Shown here one piece after another: positions 1 through 7,006 of a stretch of 8,137 nt of DNA (its first letter is position 1; every line of letters starts with the position of its first letter). This DNA is from Thermodesulfovibrio sp. (GTDB taxonomy: Bacteria; Nitrospirota; Thermodesulfovibrionia; Thermodesulfovibrionales; JdFR-85). Where the stretch lies: NCBI GenBank assembly GCA_027016675.1, contig JALUSH010000227.1, forward strand, positions 1-8,137. The letters are read 5' to 3'. The notes beneath the pieces are model-generated. The model searched no databases and had not been told where the DNA came from. It worked only from the letters and a program-made list of their open reading frames with translations. The position numbers and the translations under genes were made by a program.

Positions 1-90
1 ACCATGGAAGTAGCAGATTATCTTTATGGCATAACAATGGATGAGCCAGGGGTCTCAAAGGTATTATCAATGGAGTTTGTTGAGGGATAA
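1..90 (+). CDS. 3' end of an unrecognised protein (partial)
   Basis: Reading frame 1 is open from the left edge to a TAA at 88-90, giving 29 residues that end in MEFVEG. The 5' part lies outside the window. The tail is acidic and mixed in character, with no membrane segment, cysteine motif or family signature that I recognise, so no function is offered. It is called real because the next gene starts only two bases after its stop. That gene's Shine-Dalgarno sequence (GAGGG, 82-86) lies inside this reading frame, as expected for tightly packed operon genes. An in-frame ATG at 4-6 exists but is unlikely to be the true start of so short a product. Confidence 0.55.
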   Translation, partial: TMEVADYLYGITMDEPGVSKVLSMEFVEG

Positions 91-92
91 TT

Positions 93-443
93 ATGGAAAA
101 AAGAAGGTTCCAGAGGTTCAATGTAAATGGCAGGCTACGTGGAGAGGTTGTATTAAGCTCTGACGTGGAACTTCAGGATATAAGTCTTGGTGGAGTAAAA
201 TTTATGACCACCAAGAGAATGAATCCCAACTCAAAATGTACATTCACACTGAATTTTAAGGGAAAGAGAATTGCAATAAATGCAACAGTTGTCAGATCTA
301 TGCTTAAAGGTACAAAGAAGGTTGATAATGATTATCTCCCCATATACGAGGTGGCTCTGGAGTTCACCAATATTGAAGACATTAAGGATGATTTAGAAAC
401 AATCATCCAGGAACTTGTCAGTGAAAAGATAACAATCCAATGA
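93..443 (+). CDS. PilZ-domain protein, predicted c-di-GMP receptor
   Basis: This is a small 116-residue protein consisting essentially of one PilZ domain. The two parts of the c-di-GMP binding signature are visible: the N-terminal RxxxR (R4 and R8, in KRRFQRF) and the DxSxxG motif (D29, S31, G34, in DISLGG). The rest alternates short beta strands, as in the PilZ barrel, and ends in a short charged helix. There is no signal peptide or membrane segment, so it should be cytoplasmic. The ATG is preceded by GAGGG six bases upstream. Its stop overlaps the next gene start (ATGA at 440-443), which implies translational coupling to the GlcD-like oxidase. The sequence does not show which process it controls. 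Stand-alone PilZ proteins commonly act on motility, polysaccharide export or enzymes through protein contacts. The family call is strong and the cellular role is unknown. Confidence 0.88.
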   Translation: MEKRRFQRFNVNGRLRGEVVLSSDVELQDISLGGVKFMTTKRMNPNSKCTFTLNFKGKRIAINATVVRSMLKGTKKVDNDYLPIYEVALEFTNIEDIKDDLETIIQELVSEKITIQ

Positions 444-1795
444 TTTCAAGACTGATTTCTCTCTTGGGAGAACAACAGGTCAGCACCAATGAGGCGGATT
501 TATTATGTTACGGGTTTGATTCGTCACAGATAAAAGCAAAGCCCATAGCTGTAACGTGGCCTGAAACCATTAATGATATTGTGAAAATTTCAAGATTCTC
601 CTATGACCATGATATTGCCTTACTGCCTCGTGGTGCAGGAACTGCAACCACTGGTTCTTCAGTACCTCAGCAGGGAGCCATAGTGGTCTCTCTTGAAAGG
701 ATGCATGACATTGATGAACTCAATATAGAAGATCAGTATGTTATTGTTCAGGCAGGTATTATAAATGGCACTTTACAGAAGGAGCTTTCAAGACATGGTT
801 ATTTTTATCCTCCCGATCCCTCAAGCCTCAATTTCTGCACCATTGGTGGCAATGTAGCAACCAATGCAGGCGGCCCTCGGGCAATAAAATACGGTGTCAC
901 ACGGAATTATGTTAAAGAATTAGAAGTAATCCTGCCTGACGGAAGGGTTATAAAAACAGGGGCAAAGACAATAAAGTCTGTAGTGGGATACGACATAAAG
1001 GATCTACTCATCGGCTCTGAAGGAACCCTTGCTATAATTGCAAGGATTACCCTGTCAATCCTTCCAGAGCCGGAATCCATTATCACACTTCTTGTAACAT
1101 TCAGTGATCCTGCAACCTCAGGTAAGGCTGTATTTAAAATAATCTCATCAGGCATTATACCCCGATGCCTTGAGTTTATAGACAGAGAGGCAATCAAAGT
1201 AGTAGAATCCCATAGTCCTACAGGGCTTTCAGATTCTGAATCACTTCTCATTATCGAGCTTGATGGAGATGTCAAATCTGTACAGAGAGACTCTGAAAGG
1301 GTTGTCGATATTATTCACACGCTGAAAGGTGAGGTAAAGGTTGCAGAGGATAGCATCTCAAGAGAGCGGATCTGGAAGGCAAGACGGGCTATACCTGCTG
1401 CCCTCTTCAGCATTGCAAATACAAAGATTAATGAAGACATCGTTGTTCCTCGATCGCAGATACCAGAAATGATAGTCTTCTTAAGAAGGCTTTCTGAAGA
1501 ATCCGGCATACCCATTGTGAGTTTTGGACATGCAGGGGATGGTAACATTCATGTCAATATCATGGTCAACAGAGAAGATGAAGAGAGATATACACGTGCA
1601 AAGGTCCTGGTAAAAAGGATATTTGAAAGGACCCTGCAGTTGGGTGGAAGCATATCAGGTGAACATGGCATTGGAATTACAAAGGCAGAGTTTCTGAACA
1701 TGGAGGTAGGCCATAATGAAATGGATCTTATGAGAGGAATAAAGCGTCTCTTTGATTACAAGAATCTCTTAAACCCGGGTAAGATATTCCCATGA
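440..1795 (+). CDS. glcD: FAD-binding oxidase/dehydrogenase, GlcD family (2-hydroxyacid oxidation)
   Basis: The 451 residues match the GlcD / D-lactate dehydrogenase group of the vanillyl-alcohol oxidase superfamily, which oxidises 2-hydroxyacids such as glycolate or D-lactate to the 2-oxoacid with FAD. The N-terminal FAD-binding half (about 35-210) shows PRGAGTATTG (63-72), PPDPSSLNFCTIGGN (124-138), TNAGG (141-145) and GYDIKDLLIGSEGTLA (183-198). The C-terminal FAD-oxidase half carries GHAGDGNIH (363-371) and SISGEHGIG (404-412), whose His and Glu residues are expected metal and substrate ligands, and ends in the family-typical LNPGKIFP. Length is normal for GlcD. The start overlaps the PilZ stop and the end overlaps the ccsA-like start, both as ATGA. 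No GlcE or GlcF (Fe-S) gene follows here, so the electron acceptor is not apparent. Substrate cannot be assigned from sequence: glycolate, D-lactate and longer 2-hydroxyacids all remain possible. Confidence 0.88.
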   Translation: MISRLISLLGEQQVSTNEADLLCYGFDSSQIKAKPIAVTWPETINDIVKISRFSYDHDIALLPRGAGTATTGSSVPQQGAIVVSLERMHDIDELNIEDQYVIVQAGIINGTLQKELSRHGYFYPPDPSSLNFCTIGGNVATNAGGPRAIKYGVTRNYVKELEVILPDGRVIKTGAKTIKSVVGYDIKDLLIGSEGTLAIIARITLSILPEPESIITLLVTFSDPATSGKAVFKIISSGIIPRCLEFIDREAIKVVESHSPTGLSDSESLLIIELDGDVKSVQRDSERVVDIIHTLKGEVKVAEDSISRERIWKARRAIPAALFSIANTKINEDIVVPRSQIPEMIVFLRRLSEESGIPIVSFGHAGDGNIHVNIMVNREDEERYTRAKVLVKRIFERTLQLGGSISGEHGIGITKAEFLNMEVGHNEMDLMRGIKRLFDYKNLLNPGKIFP

Positions 1796-2511
1796 TATTG
1801 ATACTTCAACCCCTTCTTTATGCAACCACATTCTTCTGGCAGAAAAGTATATTTATAGCAATCCTTGTCCAGACAGGCTATATGATATACAGGGGGCTTA
1901 CACTGGGAAGACTTCCCCTGATCGGACTCCACGATACGCTGCTCTTTCTCTCTCTCTGCACTGCAGTGCTTTCCATTCCCTTTATGGGAAGATTCAGCAA
2001 ACAGAAGGGATTCTTTCTCTATATTGCCTTTTTATCAGCAGTATTTTCTTCGATAGGTATACTTATGAAACCTTCTACCATGCCCCTTCCACCTGTATTG
2101 AACACCTTCTGGTTCGAATTCCATGTAGTCCTGTCCTTTCTATCTTATGGGCTTTTTGGAATTGGAGCAATACTTGGTATTATATTTTTTCTATACAAGG
2201 CCTCTTCAGACAAAAAAATCACAGAGGCATTACAGTACAGAACGATACTGACAGGCTATCTTCTCTTCTCACTCTCCATGATCTTTGGTGGCATATGGGC
2301 ATATTTTGCCTGGGGTACATACTGGCTATGGACACCAAAGGAACTCTGGACAACCCTTTTATGGCTTACATATACTTTATATCTTCACCTGAGATTCAGA
2401 CAGTGGTGGAGAGGTAAAAGGATAGTGTTAACAGGGATAGCTGGTTATGTTATTGTTCTGTTTACTTATCTTGGAGTGGGACTGCTTATGAAAAGCTCTC
2501 ATTCCTTTTAA
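1792..2511 (+). CDS. ccsA: CcsA/ResC-like cytochrome c assembly protein
   Basis: This is a 239-residue, very hydrophobic protein with about seven to eight predicted membrane segments. It belongs to the CcsA/CcmC haem-handling family. In system II cytochrome c maturation, CcsA works with ResB to carry haem across the membrane and attach it to apocytochromes outside. The signature is the tryptophan-rich WWD segment at about 169-186 (WAYFAWGTYWLWTPKELW). His111 (FEFHVVLSFLSYG) and His237 (KSSHSF, near the C-terminus) fit the two external haem-ligand histidines of the family, and His47 is a further candidate. The Asp normally found in the WWD motif (WxWDPKE) is Thr181 here. The protein is also somewhat short for CcsA. 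The start overlaps the GlcD-like stop by four bases. A resB-like gene follows after a 225-base structured gap, supporting the functional pairing. Family is confident; full activity of this variant is inferred. Confidence 0.85.
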   Translation: MILILQPLLYATTFFWQKSIFIAILVQTGYMIYRGLTLGRLPLIGLHDTLLFLSLCTAVLSIPFMGRFSKQKGFFLYIAFLSAVFSSIGILMKPSTMPLPPVLNTFWFEFHVVLSFLSYGLFGIGAILGIIFFLYKASSDKKITEALQYRTILTGYLLFSLSMIFGGIWAYFAWGTYWLWTPKELWTTLLWLTYTLYLHLRFRQWWRGKRIVLTGIAGYVIVLFTYLGVGLLMKSSHSF

Positions 2512-2557
2512 TCAAATTCCAGAGCCAGATTTAATTATATGGAAAAAATGCTGAAAA

Positions 2558-2689
2558 CAGTGGTATGGTAGAGTCTGAACGGTTTTGAATTTTGCATAAG
2601 GTTTGCCGTGGATGGCAAATCGCAAAATTTCCTCGGAGCAGGCCATGGATGGCCTGCGAGAATGAGATGAAGACTCTACCATGCCTCTG
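2558..2689. repeat. Structured element: 19-base terminal inverted repeats enclosing two hairpins
   Basis: This lies in the 225-base gap between the ccsA-like and resB-like genes. The ends, 2558-2576 and 2671-2689, are inverted copies matching at 17 of 19 positions, including a perfect 12-base core (ATGGTAGAGTCT at 2565-2576 against AGACTCTACCAT at 2671-2682). Between them are two further hairpins. Arm 1 pairs 2588-2595 with 2622-2629 (AATTTTGC/GCAAAATT) and 2602-2607 with 2614-2619 (TTTGCC/GGCAAA). Arm 2 pairs GCAGGCCA (2638-2645) with TGGCCTGC (2650-2657) around a TGGA loop. The whole could fold as a three-way junction in DNA or RNA. No open reading frame, T-tract or clear target-site duplication is visible. 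It resembles a miniature inverted-repeat or palindromic intergenic element, but a structured RNA within the operon is also possible. Copy number cannot be judged from one window. Confidence 0.7.
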
Positions 2690-2736
2690 CTATGAACTTT
2701 ATCACTGGTTTTGGGTTAATATAAACTGGAAAATAT

Positions 2737-3453
2737 ATGAAACTGATACTTAACATCTTCAGGTCTGTGAGGACAACAAATATTCTGATATTTATTCTTA
2801 TGGGAATTCTCTTTGCCGGAGCCATAGTAATGCCTCTTTTTCCATCCTACAGAGAAATCAACAATACGAACCTGTTCAGATGGCTTTCAGGGGTTCCGCT
2901 CTCGGAATCATGGTGGCTGTACCTTTGTATCTTAATCATTGGACTCCTCATAATTAACACTATTGTCTGCAGTATTGAATCTATAATTAAAAAAGACAGA
3001 ACAAAAAGATGGCCTCTTGTTATTTCACCTCAATTGATTCATCTTGGATTCGCCTTTATAATGTTGGCCCATTTTCTGAGTAGTTATATGGCAGCACATG
3101 GATTCATGGTACTTCAGGAGGGTCAGGGAATAAAATTCAGAAATGGTGATACCCTTTATCTGGAACGAATAGATTATTCTATTCAGAAAGGATATATAAC
3201 AGATATGGCAGTTCTTCTGAAATATGTAACTTCTGATGGAACTGCCATAAAACTAAAATCCTCTCCTAACCATCCAGCCATAATAAGGGGAACTGGAATA
3301 TATCTCAAAGATATGGATATTATGTCAGCAAAAAGAGTTCTAATCCAGATAAGTCGCGACCCTGGCGCTATATGGGCACTTGTAGGAGGAATACTGTTTA
3401 TTATGGGCACAACACTGCTTGTAACACTAAAAATCAAACAGGACGCCCTGTAA
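2737..3453 (+). CDS. resB: ResB/Ccs1-like cytochrome c biogenesis protein, short form
   Basis: The 238-residue protein has the ResB layout in reduced form: membrane segments at about 15-34, 60-80 and 97-115, a region of roughly 95 residues expected outside the membrane (116-210), and a last membrane segment at 211-231. The DPG motif (208-210) just before the final segment is typical of ResB, as is the His-containing start of the third helix (His102, QLIHLGF). ResB acts with CcsA in system II to deliver reduced haem to CxxCH apocytochromes. Many ResB proteins are 400-600 residues long with a large external domain, so this is a compact version. It is not obviously truncated, since both ends look intact. 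The ATG has only a weak upstream purine stretch (CTGGA). The ccsA-then-resB order, separated by the structured element, supports the pairing. The overall call is good; gene-symbol precision is moderate. Confidence 0.8.
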   Translation: MKLILNIFRSVRTTNILIFILMGILFAGAIVMPLFPSYREINNTNLFRWLSGVPLSESWWLYLCILIIGLLIINTIVCSIESIIKKDRTKRWPLVISPQLIHLGFAFIMLAHFLSSYMAAHGFMVLQEGQGIKFRNGDTLYLERIDYSIQKGYITDMAVLLKYVTSDGTAIKLKSSPNHPAIIRGTGIYLKDMDIMSAKRVLIQISRDPGAIWALVGGILFIMGTTLLVTLKIKQDAL

Positions 3454-3534
3454 CATCTCTATAAGGTTATTTTAATGCAGGCTCACATCGCCCTCCTTTT
3501 TAACACCATTATCGAGCAAAGGCGTATGAAGTTA

Positions 3535-5418
3535 CTATTCTCCTCTATAAATTCTAACATAGTTTGCATAGGATCTGAGCACCTTTTTAACGTAATGATA
3601 GGTCTGGTTATAAGGAATATCCTCAACAAACTCATCCAACCGCTTATAGTTCTGCTCCTTTAACCACCTTCGGACAGAACCCTCGCCCGCATTGTAGGCT
3701 GCCACAGCAAGGGCAATAGAGTTGAACTCATCAAGAAGTCTCTTAAGATAATTTGCCGACAGAGTGATATTGACCTCTGGCTTCAATATCTTCTCTGTTG
3801 TCAGTTCACCTTCAAATCCTGTAATATCTGCAATCCACCTTGCAGTAAAGGGCATGAGTTGCATCAATCCAAGTGCACCTGATACAGAAAGGGCCTGTTC
3901 ATTAAATCGGCTTTCTTCTCTCATTATTGACAACAACAATAAAGGATCTATTCCTTTTTCTTTAGAAACTCTTACCACCTCATCCCAGTATGCCACAGGA
4001 TATTTAATATACATAGAATCTTCTGAATCAAGACCAACCACACATTTTATAGCCTCATAGTACTGCTTTAAGTCAAGGAATTCTCTACAGAGGGGCAGCC
4101 TTTTCTCACGTAACCTCACATATGACGCCCTTAACTCCTCCACTGCAAAACTGTTAAGTCCAAGTTTACTCAGCAGTTTTGCTCTTTTGATAGAATATTC
4201 AATCTCTTCATTGATTAAACTACTCATATCATCAATTGAAACATCATGGGTCTTATGAGTATATGATACTTTTGCAAAGGTATTCTTTTTATTAAGTAAC
4301 AGTGCATAAAAGGAATTGCCATTTAGTTTATTATAAAGCTGTCGGGGAGCCTTGCCCATCTCTTCTAAAGAACGGATAAGCCAGTATAGATATTTATCTT
4401 TCCTGTATTTACGGTAAAGGGTTCTCAGGTTATAAGAGGCACTTAAAAAGTTTCCCATACGGTATTCTGTCCAGGTTATCATCCACAGGAGATTCTCTTT
4501 GCATGGATATCCTCTCCTGTAGGTCTGTCTTAGTAGTTTCAGTGTCTCCTCAGCACGTCCCTGCCGTCTTAATTCATCAGATTTTGTCAAGATAAGATTA
4601 CATGCCTCAGGGGTTTTCTCTTTTGTAATGGCCCTGTAGAGTTTTTCGAATTTGTCCATTAAATCAGCCCTCTTATATGAAATGGCTGCCCTGTACAGGT
4701 CTCCTGCCTTTTTGTATTCTTCAGCAGAGAACTCATAGTCCTTCATCCTGAAATATGTCTCAGCCAGTAACAGCCGTAACTCCTTTGTATCCCATTTCTT
4801 GATCGCCCTGTTGATGAATCTGAGGGCATCATCATACTTTACCTTCTTTATCAGGGTCTGTGCCAAGACTCTGGCTTCATCATAAGAAAGGATATCTAAT
4901 AAAGACATGCCATCAAGATACTCAAAGTAGCTTCCACCTATCAGGTAAAGTTGCTTAATTGTATTCAGATATTCCTCTTTTGATTTCTCAGTATAGAGAC
5001 TTTTAATAAACAACACATCCTCATCCTCAGGATATCTGATTATATAATCATCCAGGGTCTTCTTAAACTGAACGATCTCCTCTTTTCCCAAGCCTCTCTG
5101 GTCAGACAGATCAAGATAGTTCAGGATCTTCAACCATTGAGCATCTCTATATAGGTAGGACTGAGGAAATTTTTTAACGAAAGAATCTATCATACATATA
5201 CTGTTTCTGTTCTCTTTTATATGATAGAGCTTTACTGCCATCAGATAGTCACGGTAATCCCTGAGAAGCCTGGATGATTCGTCAGAACTTCCTATCACAA
5301 AAAGTGCCCTGTCTGTCCGAGCTATATCTGGCAGTTCATGTCTTTTGCTAACATAGGCCTGTGTTGTTGTGCAATAAAGAAGTAAAATAATAATTATCAA
5401 GGGTACCCTCTTTTTCAT
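3535..5418 (-). CDS. slt: Soluble lytic murein transglycosylase, Slt70-like
   Basis: This 627-residue exported enzyme is predicted to cleave the MurNAc-GlcNAc bond of peptidoglycan, forming 1,6-anhydroMurNAc ends. Residues 1-21 form a signal peptide (MKKR, then a hydrophobic run, then TTTQA), with likely cleavage after Ala21. About 45-450 is almost all helical with TPR-like repeats (for example 185-260 and 285-350), matching the superhelical U/L domains of Slt70. The catalytic SLT domain occupies about 475-627. The probable catalytic Glu502 lies in MREESRF, followed by SGALGLMQLMP (513-523) and AYNAG (574-578). PVAYWDEVV (474-482) is the usual lead-in. There is no lipobox cysteine at the cleavage site, so it should be soluble in the periplasm. 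It is convergent with resB and divergent from zwf. No Shine-Dalgarno sequence precedes the ATG; a TAAAAT box sits six bases upstream. Confidence 0.92.
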   Translation of the reverse strand: MKKRVPLIIIILLLYCTTTQAYVSKRHELPDIARTDRALFVIGSSDESSRLLRDYRDYLMAVKLYHIKENRNSICMIDSFVKKFPQSYLYRDAQWLKILNYLDLSDQRGLGKEEIVQFKKTLDDYIIRYPEDEDVLFIKSLYTEKSKEEYLNTIKQLYLIGGSYFEYLDGMSLLDILSYDEARVLAQTLIKKVKYDDALRFINRAIKKWDTKELRLLLAETYFRMKDYEFSAEEYKKAGDLYRAAISYKRADLMDKFEKLYRAITKEKTPEACNLILTKSDELRRQGRAEETLKLLRQTYRRGYPCKENLLWMITWTEYRMGNFLSASYNLRTLYRKYRKDKYLYWLIRSLEEMGKAPRQLYNKLNGNSFYALLLNKKNTFAKVSYTHKTHDVSIDDMSSLINEEIEYSIKRAKLLSKLGLNSFAVEELRASYVRLREKRLPLCREFLDLKQYYEAIKCVVGLDSEDSMYIKYPVAYWDEVVRVSKEKGIDPLLLLSIMREESRFNEQALSVSGALGLMQLMPFTARWIADITGFEGELTTEKILKPEVNITLSANYLKRLLDEFNSIALAVAAYNAGEGSVRRWLKEQNYKRLDEFVEDIPYNQTYHYVKKVLRSYANYVRIYRGE

Positions 5419-5503
5419 GAGTATATTTTATCATTAAGCCAAGTAAAAGTTCTTTTCATATTTTATTTATGAAAATTTCAATTTTAATGTTAAAATATAA
5501 CAA
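5419..5503. promoter_or_regulatory. Divergent slt/zwf promoter region with two palindromes
   Basis: This is an 85-base AT-rich gap between divergent genes. A perfect inverted repeat TTTTCATA (5453-5460) / TATGAAAA (5468-5475) has a 7-base spacer. A second, ATTTTAA (5481-5487) / TTAAAAT (5490-5496), has a 2-base spacer. The right half of the second contains a -10-like TAAAAT (5491-5496) placed seven bases before the zwf ATG. On the minus strand TAAAAT (5430 to 5425) sits six bases before the slt ATG. Neither gene shows a Shine-Dalgarno sequence, so leaderless transcripts are possible. The -35 matches are poor. The palindromes could be operators, but AT-rich DNA produces such symmetry by chance more easily. 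Confidence 0.4.
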
Positions 5504-7006
5504 ATGGTTAAACAAGGCATCCAATGCAGGATTGATCCTGTATGTGAACCCTTTGGTCTGATAATCTACGGGGCGTCAGGCGATCTTACGAAAAAGAAAT
5601 TACTCCCTGCGCTTTTTAATTTATACAAACACAATCTTCTGTCTGAAAAGTTCTTTATAATAGGTGCAGCACGTTCCTCGTTTAATGACTCAGATTACCG
5701 CAATTTCATTGGCTCTTACATCGCAGAAGAAAACAGGGATATCATAAAACATTTTCTTAAACGTTTATATTACAAAAGCACCGATTACAATGATATCAAC
5801 TCTTTTAAATCCCTGAAGCGAAAGATTGTATCACTGGAAAGATCATACAGGACAGGCAAAAGACGCATCTTTTATCTTGCTGTTCCACCTCTGTTATGTG
5901 AAACCATAGTCAGTTCCATAGGTGAAGCAGGTTTAACATTATCCACTGATTGGAGTAAGATCGTTGTTGAAAAGCCCTTTGGCTGGGACCTCAACTCAGC
6001 ATGTTCTTTAAACAGGACACTTCATCGCTTCTTTCATGAAGAGGATATCTTCAGAATAGACCATTATCTTGGCAAGGAAACAGTTCAGGACATCCTGCTT
6101 TTCAGATTTGCCAACTCCATATTCGAGCCCATCTGGAACAGAAACCATATAGACCATGTACAGATTACAGTCTCTGAATCCATTGGCGTTGGTGAGAGAG
6201 CTGGTTATTATGATAGGGCTGGAATTATAAGAGATATGTTCCAGAACCATATCATACAACTGCTGAGCCTGATTGCCATGGAACCACCTCCTACCTTTAC
6301 CCCCTCAAGGATAAGAGAGGAAAAGGTAAAGGTCTTCAGATCCCTCAGACCAATAGAAAAAAAACACATCCCCGAGCATACTGTATTTGGACAGTATGTA
6401 TCAGGAGAGATAGATGGAAAAATAGTACCAGCATACCGTGATGAAAAAGGTGTCAGTAAGAGTTCAAACACACCCACCTTTGCAATGATGAAGATCTATA
6501 TCGATAACTGGCGATGGCAGGGTATCCCATTTTATTTAAGGTCAGGGAAACGTCTGAAAAAAAGGGTTACTGAGGTCTCGGTTCATTTCAAGACAGTACC
6601 TCATTCCATTTTCAAAGGCGTTGTTTCTAATGAGATAAAACCGAATGTCCTTGTCTTCAGGCTACAGCCAGATGAATCAATCAACCTTACCTTCCAAACC
6701 AAAATTCCTGGCACCTCCATGTGTTTCCGTGATGTAACCATGAATTTTTCCTACAGGGATTATTCAGAGCCGATACCTGAAGCCTATGAACGGGTTCTAC
6801 TTGACTGTTTGAGAGGTGATCAGATGATATTTGTAGGACAGGAAGGAGTGGAAATTGCGTGGGAATTCTTTACACCCATAATCGATTTTCTTGAGAAAGG
6901 CAAGAAGGTGGTCTTTCATATACACAATTACAAAGCAGGCACTTGGGGACCCTGGGAATCTGATGAATTCATCAAGAAAGACGGACGTCAATGGTGGGTA
7001 AAATAA
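5504..7006 (+). CDS. zwf: Glucose-6-phosphate 1-dehydrogenase
   Basis: This 500-residue cytoplasmic enzyme oxidises glucose 6-phosphate to 6-phosphogluconolactone with NAD(P)+, the entry step of the oxidative pentose phosphate pathway. The nucleotide-binding fingerprint is GASGDLTKKKLLPAL (23-37). EKPFG is at 156-160. The substrate and catalytic signature RIDHYLGKE is at 184-192, including His187 and Lys191. The catalytic-dyad region YYDRAGIIRDMFQNH (235-249) ends in the expected catalytic His249. RSGKRL (346-351) is also typical. Length is standard for the family and nothing appears broken. The ATG lacks a ribosome-binding site, and there is no better in-frame start before the nucleotide-binding loop. 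It overlaps pgl by 16 bases, so the two consecutive pathway enzymes are probably coupled. No gnd gene for the next step is in the window. Cofactor preference (NADP or NAD) was not decided. Confidence 0.96.
   Translation: MVKQGIQCRIDPVCEPFGLIIYGASGDLTKKKLLPALFNLYKHNLLSEKFFIIGAARSSFNDSDYRNFIGSYIAEENRDIIKHFLKRLYYKSTDYNDINSFKSLKRKIVSLERSYRTGKRRIFYLAVPPLLCETIVSSIGEAGLTLSTDWSKIVVEKPFGWDLNSACSLNRTLHRFFHEEDIFRIDHYLGKETVQDILLFRFANSIFEPIWNRNHIDHVQITVSESIGVGERAGYYDRAGIIRDMFQNHIIQLLSLIAMEPPPTFTPSRIREEKVKVFRSLRPIEKKHIPEHTVFGQYVSGEIDGKIVPAYRDEKGVSKSSNTPTFAMMKIYIDNWRWQGIPFYLRSGKRLKKRVTEVSVHFKTVPHSIFKGVVSNEIKPNVLVFRLQPDESINLTFQTKIPGTSMCFRDVTMNFSYRDYSEPIPEAYERVLLDCLRGDQMIFVGQEGVEIAWEFFTPIIDFLEKGKKVVFHIHNYKAGTWGPWESDEFIKKDGRQWWVK

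Noticed and set aside
907..1548. Minus-strand open frames of 122 and 77 codons inside the GlcD-like gene
   Set aside because: They lie entirely within conserved FAD-oxidase coding sequence and have low-complexity Ser/Ile-rich translations with no motif.
2551..2716. Extension of the inverted repeat to CTGAAAACAGTG (2551-2562) against CACTGGTTTTGG (near 2703-2714)
   Set aside because: The match is imperfect and its spacing from the inner 19-base repeat is unequal on the two sides, so it does not continue the same stem.
3438..3451. ACAGG-ACGC-CCTGT hairpin at the resB stop as a terminator
   Set aside because: The stem is only five base pairs, it is within coding sequence and no T-tract follows on either strand.
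3483..3509. AAAAGGAGGG followed by ATG on the minus strand between slt and resB, resembling a strong translation start
   Set aside because: The ATG is followed at once by TGA and a nearby GTG frame ends after four codons; the only enclosing frame is eight codons. No gene can be supported.
3475..3663. A 62-codon plus-strand open frame antisense to the 3' end of the lytic transglycosylase gene
   Set aside because: It mostly overlaps the SLT catalytic domain on the other strand, resembles no family and has no ribosome-binding site; it is best explained as a shadow of the real gene.
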